From Daphnia carinata (Eukaryota > Arthropoda > Branchiopoda > Diplostraca > Daphniidae), in contig NC_081339.1 in the NCBI RefSeq assembly GCF_022539665.2, forward strand, positions 8,119,367 to 8,183,366: DNA of 64,000 nucleotides, written 5' to 3'. Shown here in pieces: positions 34,241 to 47,084 of this stretch. Every line of letters begins with the position of its first letter. Position 1 is the stretch's first letter. Position numbers and translations under genes: made by a program. Under the pieces are notes generated by a model. That model did no database searches. It was not told the DNA's origin and saw only the letters and a list, made by a program, of their open reading frames with translations.

Positions 34241-37200
34241 AATCTTACTTAAATCATAAGGTACGCAGCCTGAGCCCCATATGCTTTATCTGAATGAAGA
34301 AAAACATTTAAAAAAATGGTGGGCCCTTGCATCATTAAACAATTCACAGTGTCCAGAATGTGCTTGATTCATCATACAATTTGAAAGAACATGGGGCCAC
34401 GAACAAGGATTGGGTCGTATCGTTTCTTTTTTTTTTTTTTTTTTAAGAAATGGGTCGGGATCTTTTTTTTTTTTTTTTTTCGTACGATTTATTTCATTAT
34501 ACTTTTTTTTTCCTCCTTTCACGTTGGTTTTTTTTTTTCCTTTTTTTTTGCCCTGCGAAGACAACTGGCTTGTAAAGCAGCAGTCAAATCATTGTGGTGT
34601 AGTACAGTATGAGTGCGCCTGTGTGCTTGTGTCTTAGTTTAAAAAAAAAAAAAAGGAAAGCTGGAAACGTTTTGCGAGAGTTTCGTGAAGAAAGAGTACC
34701 ACCCCGATTCCCCTTCTCTCACCACATGATCTTTTCAACTGACATGTCATATTCATATCTGCGGCCACTTGAAGCAGTTGCTGTCTTTTTCTTTTCTTTT
34801 GCAAAATAGATGAAGATAGAAAGTTAACATCGGATCACGTCGAAATTCATATACGAGCACACCTCTCCCCCGTGGTTTCATTTTGCTTTATCCATGGCAA
34901 CTCCCTCCCTCTCTTCTCTTGTCACCATGATCACGGCTATTCACGCTTCTGTCAGTTTTTTGACGCTTTCCTTTATACCACACCTCGAATTTCCGTATAA
35001 AAAAAAATGATCGTAGCCCTTCTTGTGGTTAACATTGTGTCGTGTGTGATTGCGCTATGTACTTGTAATTTGTTGTCTCCTTCCTTAATGGCTTTTTTTT
35101 ATTTTTTATTTTTTTTTTCTTTGGTTCGTCGTCCAGTCGAAAACTGATTGAAAAATTGGGATTGGTGATTCTGTTCATCTCTCGATGGGTCATACAATTG
35201 GGGTTCACTTCTATGTCCTCTGTGAGGAGCTGGGCCCAAACCTCAATCCCTTACCACCACTTTCCCCTATCCTAAAAAAAAAAAACTTGTTTAATGCGTG
35301 GGATACTTTCAAAAACATCCTTCTCTGTCACATTTTTCACCCATCGCAAGCAATTGATTCTTTTCTCTATATTAGACATAAAAAAAAAACCCAATCGGAC
35401 GAATTGTCCACGTCTGAAACAATCGATACAAAAAATCTTAAACTATATAGCAAGAGTACGTAATTTTCGGTGTCGCAACCACCTTCTAAGACGGGCTGCT
35501 TTACATTTTTGTTTTTCACTTGGGCGCCCTTGGTGGGCTAACGGTCGTTTGACGCGACTGCTCTCCTCCGATCACAAGCATCCATTTCCGCCTATTAAGT
35601 AGCACCTTCCATGGCCAACATCCTCCTATATCCCCGAGTCGAAGCAAATTATTTTTGAATTTATTTATTTTGGCCATATTTTTTTTTTCTTCATTCAAAC
35701 TTCATTTTTTATTCTTTTTTTTTTTTTTTTTTTTTGAGTTACATGTTCGATTGTTCTTGTCCCTCTTATATGATATCTGTGTACCCAGATGATATCCCTC
35801 CCAAACTCCTTTTTTTTTCGACCTCCCTTTTTGTCTCTTCTCCCTTTACACTTGATTAAGCGAAAGAAAAAAAAGAAATCGGATGTAAAACGACACATGT
35901 CACCGGACCCGAAAATACAGCAGTGAATCGTTGAACACACATTCAACATTGTGCATCTCGCGTGGATTTTTTTTTCTTTTATTTTGAATCCTCATTTCCC
36001 TTATTTTTGTACGAAGAATAGCAGCTGATGGCCGATTCGGTGCGCTCGACAACGAAACCGTTTCAGATAAAGGTGGGGTGATACCTGCAGGAGGGGTAGC
36101 ATCATGCGATTCATTGAATTGGATGACTGTGCCCTTTGTTTGACGGCTGGCTGACAAATGGTCTATATATAGTTGGGGATCGGAATTTTTTTGTTACGAT
36201 GGGGAATCCCCCTACCTCGTTAAAACGATTGTTTAAAGAAGGGGAGGGGGGGAGAGAGAAGGGTGAATGAAATTGCTGAATTGATGTTATCATCGTATTC
36301 ATTTCATCGGCGCTTGTCATCGTTAAACTGTATCCATCAATCACCGTCGATCTTAAAACACTTGCTCGGCAACTGTGACATTCTCGTTTGTTTAAGTAAA
36401 ATTGCGGGATTTGGAATTGAAAAACTCTGTGCATTTGTTTTATTGTACGTTTGGATTAAGGTGGGCTTTTGAGGACGTTCAAAAGTCGAGCACTTTGCGT
36501 GATGAATAAAGACGGAAAGAAGGTGAACGAATTATAAAAGCGCTTTGGTCAATCGGATTGATTCAAGAGATGCTGTCGGATTTGACGTCGTCCATTGATT
36601 TAGATCGAAACTAACGCCATGGATACAAGTATAGAAATATCACATGATTTTTCATTTCTGGATTTTTGAAACAAGAAAAGAAAGAACAAAAATCGCAGCC
36701 ATACACATCTGCGAAGAAAAGGGGAAACGCATTCTAAGTGGGCGGATGATTCGGAAAGCCGATTGTGTGGGTGGTTGTTTTCTGTCGGCCGGTCGGGAGT
36801 TTAGGATCGGGCAACAGGCGCACTCACTCCAATCAGCTCAGCCAGATTTTCAAAAGATTTCCGAAAAAAATTTAAAGAAAAAAAAGGAAACATCACGTCA
36901 TCACTAGACTATTCTTGCATAATCCTTCACAATTTGTAGATTAGACTCGTTTTTCATTGACGATTGACTCGGCCATCGCATTTACTCCTTCGACAGCTGT
37001 GAGAGACGTGAGAAACAAACTGATGACGGAAGTACATTGTCCCTCTTCTTACCCTCGTTCGTCCTTGATGCCACGTAAGAGCCGCTGTTAAAATACACCC
37101 CAATGATGGCCACTTCCGACGGATTATTTTCATTCATTAGCCATTTTCTTGGCCACTCCACTAATCCCATCAATTTTATGTAAGAGGCTGACGATAATGT

Positions 37201-40200
37201 TCTTGTCGTATTTCCATTTTTCTTCCGGGGAAATACCTGGGAGACACGTCAGCGTCCAGCTTTACCCAATGCTAAAAGCTTTACTTCCAAAATAAAGTCG
37301 ATTACATATTTTTCTTACGCGAGAAATGTTAATAATATTGAAATTCTTGCACTTATTATTGCAATCCTATTTATCCTTTCGTCTCGGTTCACGATTCACG
37401 TGTACTGCTCCACGTTCCTACTGCTGAGACGTATTCCATGGTTGATTGTTTAGGTCCGTTGCAATTCGGTGGGATTAACGAAGTTGGCCATTCCATTTCG
37501 CCGTTTATCGGTTGTTATCATCTTTTTCTTCGCTGTTCTTGATCTATCACAGACGACCTACCCGTGCAAAAATTCGCTTTTATTCCATAGATTTATGCGA
37601 CGCTACGAAAAAAGCGCACGATTTCAGGGCCTATGGCTGATATGTCCAACTATATATTTAAGATGCCGTAAGATAGGTGAACATGAGGCACACACACGTA
37701 GACACACACACACACACATCGCTTATCGAATACAGAAGGGGATCGGCGGAATGCGCGGACCGTTCTGCTCTTATAAGAGGATCAACGGTTATGAATGACT
37801 CTGATCAGTTTCTTGTCTGCATGTTGTATACCTATACATCTTTGTATTTGTGTATACTTTTCAATACATCCCTTTTCTTTTTTCTTTTTTTTTTTTTATC
37901 CGGCCGGATTCTCTTGAAGTAAATGAAAATGAACAAGAGGTATTCCGGCGATGCGGGTTTTTTTTTTTTTCTCTTCCTTCTTTAGCATGGCCCACCTTGT
38001 GTGTTTTACAAGGACGTAGTAAGACGGTAGACGACTTGTACCAAATATACCCTCACCCGAGAATTGTATGATATAGCCTATAATGCACGCTAACATGCCC
38101 AGCTAACCAGACCGTAAACACGTGTGTCAGCTCAGGTATTTAATAACCTCTGGATAAAGAAACGAGTATACCCGCCTACCAAGAAAAATTCTATGCTATA
38201 CTTACTAGCAACTGCATACTCTACGCCTTACAATCAGTGTTTCAAATAGACTAGTATCATTTTTCATTAAATTAGAGCATTTTTTTTTTTGCCGAAGATG
38301 TGTGATGACACTATTGGTCAAAACAATTTGTCGCTAGGATTGGAAGCAAAAAAAAAAAAAACTGTTGGGTCTAGGATGACGAGTTGGAAAGCCGGGGTGG
38401 TCCACCATCGAGGCCCCTACACTCTCGACGCTATTCGAAATATTGTTGAACTTCAGGCGTAACTGCGTCCGAACAATGACTGTCGTGTAGGTCCAACTAA
38501 GCCGCTTGTCCATGGCGCGCACCATTTTTTTTTTTTTTTTTTTTTTCTCCACTGCTTTGCTTTTTCCTTGTATTCTGTAAAAGATTTCTTGGCATGACCC
38601 TCAAATTCATCGAATCGCACCTCGCCCTATATAGTATAGCTTATATATACTGTATAGGGGCACAGCCTAACTCACGGGGCGGGCTGAATGGCTGATGGGC
38701 CCACCTTGATTCAATTCAACTCGGATATATTTGGTCCGCTGCGATGATTTACAATAGACTTTCAAATGCCGCACTCTCCCTATATAGCTCTCGACATCAT
38801 CTCTTTTTCCGGTGTTGTGCTCTGTATCTATTTTTATTTCCCTATTTTTTTTTTCCCTCTCTATTTGTTCTCTGTTGTGTAGGTGATGCGAGTCTGTTTA
38901 TCTTGATTTCATTCATGTATCATGTCGTATAGTTCAACCGCTTTTTTTATATGTACTACATATTGTTATCCGGACTGAGGGCCTTTTTTACGTGGATTGA
39001 CACAGCCTATAGATAACATTCTATGCGCTTTTTTTTTTCCTTCTTTGGCCGGATCTTCGTCCGTCATCCGTAATGCCTTGACTATAAAAGGAAAAAAAAT
39101 ATATATATACGTACATTTTTTATAATAATTTCATAAAATGAATTTCTTTTAAAATGTTAAGTTTAGCCGATTTAGCCGAGCACGTTAATTCTCGTCTTGG
39201 TAAACGTATCCAACATTAAAACATTCCAAGTAGATCAATCGGCTAAATAATAAAATCACGAAATGAATTGCGAAACCAACAACTGAAGATGCAGTTAAAC
39301 CAATTTGCTATATAAATCTTCACGTTTACAAGTATTTAAAATTATAATCGAGTTTTGCTATAACGTGCGAAAGCGTTTAATAATGAAAGGTTATAAAACT
39401 TGAGACCGGTATTTAACATGCAAACAGATGGAAGGATGCTGCTTACTGGTGCTGTACGTGGGTGTGTGATTATGTTAATACCCTTCGATCGCATGTACCG
39501 ACGGATCAGCTGCATTACAATTTGGAACAGATAGCTATGTCGGATCAACAGCTGATCACTTTCTTCTCATTCTTCCCACCGAATGACGAGAAGCAGATTT
39601 CCGAGCAAAGGATTTTTTGATGGCCACACACAGGCTGACACACACACACACACACACATACAAAAAAAAGCGTTTGTTATCTACATGCCAACAAAACTTT
39701 TGTTGTACATAGCCTTCCTCTATACATTCAACTAAAGAAGGGGGGGGGGAGATGTTAAGAGGAGCTCGAATACGGTTAATCTCAATCCTCGTCTGCTTTA
39801 CAAATAATCTTTGGGATTACCATTTTTTTTTTTTGAAGTTTTTCAGTTCGCGCGGATCGCATTTATCCGAGCCGCTAAATTCACCAGGATATTATAGCTG
39901 TATGATCAGATCGTTGACACACAGCTTAGTTGATCATCTGCTACACACGACGCTGAATCAAGGACTTGCTATATAAGAAAATAAACTACATAGGCTCTAC
40001 ACCAACGAAAACGACGAGCAGCCGGTTCCTCTGCTTGTATACGGTATCTTTCTACTCGTCAGTGAACGTTATATATCTGCATTACTCACATGAATGAGCT
40101 TCAATTAACATTCTACTACTCCGTAGATTAAACACGTCTGCAACAGGGGTTGAGTTCGGCCCTTTTCTTTTTTTTTTTTTTTTTTCGAAATGTTTGATCC

Positions 40201-41669
40201 ACAACTTATATAGGGTTGACGATGCGATAGATCTTTCTTTGAAAAAAAAAAAGGGCGCACCTCGCAGCCGAGAGGATTATAGCACAACAGGCGGGACCTA
40301 GTGTTTTCGAAAAAACATCGGTCAAATCCGTGGCTGACCTCAGCTTGACCCTATGAGTAACGAGCAACAAGCAAACAATAGGCCTATGTACGGACATCGC
40401 ACAGCCGTTTTTGCCCGTCCCGACGATGTTTGGCGTACACACGTTTGTTACTTGCGAGCAAAACAATGCTAAATAGTGGTGTAAATAAAACTTTATTCTA
40501 GATAGGTGTATACGTCCAGCTTTTAAATGTGTGTGTATGAAAAATAAAAAAGGAGAAGCCGCCCATGTTCAACGACTGCCGGCCATGTTGATAGGTCGAC
40601 GGGTGGTTAATTCCTCGTATTAAAAAAAAAAAAAAAAAAAAAAATCCTGGCGGCTTTTCATCGTTTGGGGGTCAGCACCTTTATTTAGGATTGTCGACAA
40701 TGGTCATGCATGTACACATATTTTCGACCGGCTTGCGGTTTCTCTTTCATTCTCCCACCTTTTTTTTTTTCCCTTTATTTTCAATTGTTTCCTTAAGCGG
40801 TTTTATTCGATTCGGACATGATCCGACGGCGGCAAACGGTCAGTCGTGCTGCTATATACAGATCCTGGACATATAAATATGTGTCGTGCTATATGTACAT
40901 GTAAATCGACACAAAGCTAGATGGACAGCGATCAACTGCGGTGCTATCGGTGTCTTAGGATTGTTCCGTCGGATCAACTAAGAAGGGCTTTCAACACGCG
41001 GAAGAAACAAAAAAAAAATAAAAATAAAATGAAATAAAAGAGAGCCGAAAAACAATTTCACGCCTATCCAGTTTGTGGAATGTTTGCCCACTTGGTCACC
41101 GATAAGTTCCTCTTAATCCCTTTGCACAAAAATCCTGCCGCCAGTTTTCCAACACTTATTTGTACACACTTACACACATCAAATACGTGCGCTGCATACA
41201 GTCCACATGATAGGCTCACACGAACTATTTCGACGATTGATTTCGAAGCCAAAACATAGTATAGCCAACTTTATTTCTGATATGAATGTTTTGGCTGTCC
41301 TTAACAAGGGCCCGTTTTGGATGTGTGGCTTTCATCGTTACACACAGAGAGAGTTGCCCCGTATTTCTCCAGTTTGTCGATGTGGGGGTCTATGCTGCAA
41401 TGGTATACTAGAGCTTTGATTCGTACGGCATCCCCCGTGCGTTCAAAGTGTTTGTATAGGGTCCTGGTTTTGGATGTTGAACATCGAGTATTTAGTACGT
41501 TGGTTATGTGTTTGGGCAAAAAAAGGTTTTTTAAATCAGATTCGGAATCCTTTGCAGTGTTGTAGCTATATACAGCATAACGGAGAATCCGTACAAGAAG
41601 ATTAACTAAGCAGTGCAGACTCTGCAGCCAAAGCGGTAAATAAGGTCAGCAACAACACACACACACACA

Positions 41670-41719
<50 letters not shown>

Positions 41720-44700
41720 AGCTGATCACTAGTTGCTAAGGGATGCTTGTGAGCTTGATCCCCCCCCCCCCCCCCACCATAAACGAACATTTTCCCGCAA
41801 CCACAACACACATCGTTTTCTTCAATCTCGATGTGTTTTGTTCGGTCGGCCGGTCTTTCCCTTTGTCATATTCGCCCTTTCCTCAAGCCGGACAAAACAA
41901 AGTGAGCCCTCTACCTTCTATATATATATATACAAGTAAGGCTTTATTGCACCAATGAAATCTTTGTTTGAAATAGAAATAAAAAATACTCGTATGCCAT
42001 GATGATTGAAGTCATTTCTGCTTCTACCCTGCGGGGGTGCATCGTTGCGTTCGGGATATTTCCGTATGCCTCTCATCTATGGTTTCCGCTTTGAATCGCC
42101 TCAACTCTACGCCACCTCGTCAATGTCTCATGCAACACCAGGCGTATGTTTAACGCACTATGCTATATAAATATAGTCTACTTGCGAAGTGTTTTCTATG
42201 GAATCCGCTCAATTAATCCAACAGCTTCCGTTGGCTGTTTTTCTTTTTTAATTCCTTTCGTTTTCGTACCCTGATTGGTTCTTGATAGTCGTCACGGGCT
42301 CATCATACAATCGTCACCAACTGCCGCCTATGCACAATGGAAACCCTTGTACATACAGATCTCTTAAATAGCATTAAACTTTCGAAAGGAGTGGAAGAAG
42401 AAATACAACAACAACAAAAAATAGGAGCAAGAAACGATCAAACTCCAACAATTGCCACATGACTTTGCGGAAAGAAAAGAAAAAGCTTTTAAGATATTGT
42501 AAATAAAAAAAAAAAAAAAATAAAATACATTGAGGCACATAACAAAAATCTAATGAATCGAAAAGGTGCTGAGTGACCAAGATCTCTTCAGACATTGCGC
42601 AACATAGACACAGAGAGAAAAAAGAAAGATGAACGACGGATAGGTGAAAGGCAAACACGAGCACAAGTTCTAGTGTCTCTCTCTTTTTCTTGGAATTTGC
42701 GAAGAATCGTTTCAGAGGAATCGACTTGACGCACACTCGTTGGAACATCATTTTTCTTTTTTCGCATGAACATTTTGAAGGAACTATAAATAAAAAAAAA
42801 AAAATGGCCAATATACAAGTAGGAGAGGAAGCGAATTCGTTGGTGGCCTAAACTGATGGGCTCTCTTGTTGAATCAACCAGTTTCTTTTATGCAGATGTT
42901 GTCAACTGCTGTCCATTTTGGAACGAAATAAGCAACAAGAGGGGAAGAAACAACGCCCTCCCATTGAACCATTCTTTATGTACACACGCTCTTATGCTCT
43001 TCAACCAAGGCACACAGAAGAAAGAGGAAGCGTGCTCGGCTGTCCAAGCTCTCTATAGGCGCGATACGAGGGTTAGCCCTCCCCCCCCCACGCAAGAAAA
43101 CAGTAGCTTCTGCCTAAAAGTTTTTGAAAAGCTCAGTGTTGTTGACGACATTCTTGAGAACGATGGGCGACCGATGAAAGGACAAAGACCTGGTTGAATG
43201 TATAAGCTCTGAAGGAACGAGTCATGTTCAAATAGTTTGTTTCAACTGTTTGTCGTCCTCACTCGATGAACTGATGTTGGCTTCGCTATTTCGCCGTGTC
43301 CTCTAACATCTTTTAAGTCGCAAAGCAGATGATGAAATCGGTCAATCGAAGAAATGAATGAACGCTAAAAGGCCTAACTCGAACAGTCATCGACGTGCGT
43401 CCTTGGTCCCCGTGAAAAAATTGGGAATCAGACGCTGATTGCGTCGGCGAAAACAACGGATTTATTCTGTTCGAATAATGGATTTTACATAATACAGTGT
43501 GCGCACATGTGTTATAAGAAGATTGAAAGAAAAAAAAAAAAGGGGGGGGGGGGGGGGAAGCCTGTTCAGGCACAAGAGCAGAGGCCGAAGGAATGGCGAA
43601 GAAGACGTAGCAATGCTACATTTAATCAACGTTTTTCAAAACGAGCACGGCGGGCACGATGCCGTGAACATGCAATTTAGCTTAGATGCTAAGATGCGTT
43701 GATTTTCTATCTGAATCAAACTTATTATGTACCATAGAACGGGGTTCCCGCTCAGTTGATACTTGCGCCAGTTACCTTCGTAGAACCGCCGTCATTATTA
43801 CACAGGCGCATTGATGTATATATAAACTCAGTTTGCTATCTCTTAAGCGATTTTTTTAGATTGACGTCATTGCGTCATTTCGTCGGGTTTCCCGAAATCA
43901 ACGAGATCATTGTGTTCGTCTTTGTTGCCGCCTCCTTCGGAACAAAGTACTTTAATTAATCATCACCTCCATTTTCGTTGGGATTTCTATGGCCCTTCAC
44001 CACCTTCCCCGCCTTCACATTTTTGGTTCGTCTTTTTTTTTTTTGATTGATCTTTGTAACGCTGAGCGCAACGATGGCCCGCTAATGTGATTTACACGAC
44101 AAATCACGACTTTTAAAAAGGTGGATGATGCGGTCGGCCGGTCGAACGTGTACAGATGGGGCTTCCTTATTTAATGGCCCTTCGCCTTTGTGCACTGTGA
44201 AACAACAACAAAAAAAAAAAATATTTAAATTCTCAAACCGAATGCAATTTGAGTTCTTTGCATTTTTGGCTTGCTTGTGCTCGTTGCTGCTGTCCTGCAA
44301 GTGTGCTGCACGCAAAGCAGTCTAAGCTGTTAACTGGCTTACACGAAACACTCCTTATTTCACTAAGTCGCCGAAAACTGACCCCACGTAGCAGCCTTCT
44401 TTTTTTTTTTTTTTGTCGGATTTTGACCCTCTTCCCTGCATATCTTATTGTATACATGTATGTATACGAAGGACGTGAAAACATTTGCATGCACCTGTGT
44501 CTATATTATATGTGACGTGCACACAAGCAGACAAGCAGTGCATTTAAGCTTCATGTGAGAAGCGTGGCCAACATGATGAAAAAGAGAGCTCAACTAAATG
44601 TGTAAAGAATGTTTTGATTTCGTTCCACCCTCCTCGTAAGAGGTTACCGCCCACTCCCGTCTTTGTCATGTTCTTTCCTGGTATTTCCGTTTCAAGGGTG

Positions 44701-45259
44701 ATGCGTTCCGTTGGGAACAAAACGGTAACAAATACGTAGATCCTTTTGTGCGTGATTTTCGTTTTTTTTTTCTTTACTTTTCTTTGATCTTTTATTATCG
44801 ATTGACTCTGTTTTTTGTTTTTTTTTTCTGCTTCGGGCGACAAAGCCGATTAGCGCAAAATATTCCGGATGGACGAACGACAGAATGATTTCGTTTTGAC
44901 TGCCGAAGATATCTTATGGTCTCAAGGATGACTATACAATGCCCTAAGCGCCATCATTCACTTGTACCAGCTTTGATTGTCGAGGAAAAACATCACACGT
45001 CCTCGAACATCCTCCATTTTAAACGATCTAATTCAATTTAAACAATTTAATAAGTCACCCAGTGTATATAATGCTTTGCACAAGATAATATAGATAATAC
45101 ATGTTAATATTCCTGGTCGTATTCTATAGCAAAAAAAAAAAATTGAAAACAACTTGACATAAAAATACACGAACGTAACACGGTACATTCAAAATGTTTT
45201 GTATATGTATATAGGCCTCCCATAAAAAAAAGAATGAAATAAAAATATAGAAGGAAATT
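34241..45259. other. 11-kb gene-poor region upstream of goosecoid's 3' side
   Basis: No convincing gene. Many poly-T/poly-A runs, short CA repeats (37690-37720, 39640-39658), G/C homopolymers (41760, 43545) and small random ORFs. A minus-strand goosecoid 3' UTR should occupy the last few hundred bases. Regulatory DNA for goosecoid is likely here but cannot be pinpointed by eye. Confidence 0.4.
41672..41716. repeat. (GA)n microsatellite
   Basis: About 45 bp of uninterrupted GA dinucleotides, directly preceded by a CA-rich tract (about 41652-41669). The longest clean dinucleotide repeat in the window. Confidence 0.95.
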
Positions 45260-47084
45260 TCATGAGCTGAGATCAGCCTCCAAGTCCATGTCCAGGGAGA
45301 GGTCGTCCGTGTTGTCCATGGCGTCTTTGATTGACGAACGATGATGACCAGGAAGATGGTGGTTCTGTTGCCTGGTGCGCATCTGTTCCTGTTCTTCGCG
45401 TCTTTGTTTCCTCCACTTGGCTCGACGATTCTTGAACCAAACCTGATGATAACAATCGATTTAGCTTTACAAGGAAAAGCTCGCGCAAATGTACATATGA
45501 ACACATTCGTAAGCTGAAGAATAAATAAAAGCGTATAACTATACGATAAGAATAATAAAAAAAACGCCTATAATAATAGCTTTATGATTTTCTTTTTTTT
45601 TCTTTTTTTGCGTCTCTTTTTAAAGCATTAGTAGTCAAAGGGACGCGAAGAGCAACGAAAACAAGAGCCCCCCCCCCCTCTCCCAAATGCTGAGCTCGTA
45701 TCACAATACGACGCCGTTTTTAGAGCACACGGCCGTGTTGATTGAAATAACAATATTATCGATAGAGAAATAAAATGGAAAAAAAAAAAGGATTCGAGTC
45801 GGCTGAGTCGATTCCCATGTTTCAGACGCTTTTAATCTGTGGCGTGCATAATCCTCTACGTATATATATAGTCTTTTCCCTCTTCTTTTCGAACGTGCAC
45901 GTATATACTTCCGTAAGAGGAAAGATGACTTAAATCTCTACGTAAATAGGCCTCCCGTACAATTTCGATTTGGCTTTAGGCCTATACGTTTACTCTTGAG
46001 AGTAACAAGAACAGAAATAATTTACGAACCTCAACTCGTTCTTCTTTGAGGTCGACGGTGAGCGCTAGCTGTTCGCGAAGCAAAACGTCGGGGTAGTGCG
46101 TCTGAAGGAACGTGGCCTCTAATTTCTCCAGCTGCTCCTCCGTGAAGATGGTGCGATGGCGTCGCTTGCGTTTGCCGCTCGACGTCGTCATCGACGCCAA
46201 ACTGGAGCCGACCATGTTGGACGAGGTGGACGATTGAGTGGGGAACGGCCAGCATCCCTGATGGTGATGCGGCAGCAGGTGGTGATGGGCGTGATGATGA
46301 GGCACGGAGAATAAGGTTGACCCGACGCTGCCGCCGTTACTAGCTATCACAGATAAAGGCGATGATGACGGCTGATGCTGCATGACGCCGGCACCCAGGC
46401 CGCCGCAGTGTTGCGGATGCGGATACAACCCTGATGCAGGATGTCCCGATAACATCCCTACAATAACATTCAAAAATAAACGATACGTTATTTTCTCAGT
46501 ATTATTAGCTGGCTATTTTCGTGCCACGTACACGGATATGGTAATATAGCTAAAGGAAGAGATAATGACGTTGATGAAAATCATTTCAAACAAAATGATC
46601 GTTTACCTAAATAGGCGTAGCCGTAGGCTGTCGGGTCGGCCAAGTTGAGTGGCATGATGTGTTGGTGCGACGGATGGCCAACGACGGAGAACAAGTTCTG
46701 CTGGTGGTACTGTTGGAACTGTTGCTGGATCATGTCCGAATTGGCGAAGGCGGCCGGTGAGGTGCCAGTCGGTGGAGTGCTGATGGGTGTCCGATTATTC
46801 ACTGTCACCGGTGGTGAAGCTGGACTTTTAACGCTGGGCGCTAACAGATTGTCGATGGTGAAAACGGACGATTTGCGGCCCGTCGAATTGGCCGGTTGGT
46901 CGCACATCTTGTGGACACCCGTGCTCGTCGGCATCTTCTTCGATAACAACCTACTGCCGCCGCTCGACGGACTTGTGCAGCTCTTCTGTTGCTGTCCTTT
47001 AATGAATGCTCTGTCTTTCAATAAGCCGGACACTTGCGGGGCACTGCTGGGAGCGAAAGAAATCGAGCCGGCCATTTGCTTCAA
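45260..47084 (-). CDS. Gsc: Goosecoid homeobox transcription factor
   Basis: Three exons: 46607-47084, 46030-46457 and 45260-45442, giving 362 aa. Near the N-terminus an engrailed-homology (eh1/GEH) repressor motif, [13 protein letters not shown], would bind Groucho. Gln/His-rich linkers follow. The homeodomain starts [20 protein letters not shown], continues [20 protein letters not shown] and [20 protein letters not shown], with Lys at homeodomain position 50 (bicoid-like specificity). This matches goosecoid rather than other paired-like genes. Intron 2 splits the homeodomain between positions 46 and 47, a known paired-class intron site. The tail is acidic ([13 protein letters not shown]). 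It is a nuclear repressor in foregut/head and axial patterning. The 478-nt first exon allows a second ATG three codons downstream. Confidence 0.95.

Noticed and set aside
41672..41716. Direct-repeat array as CRISPR or satellite
   Set aside because: A simple GA microsatellite. No spacer-repeat structure exists anywhere in the window, and the DNA is eukaryotic.
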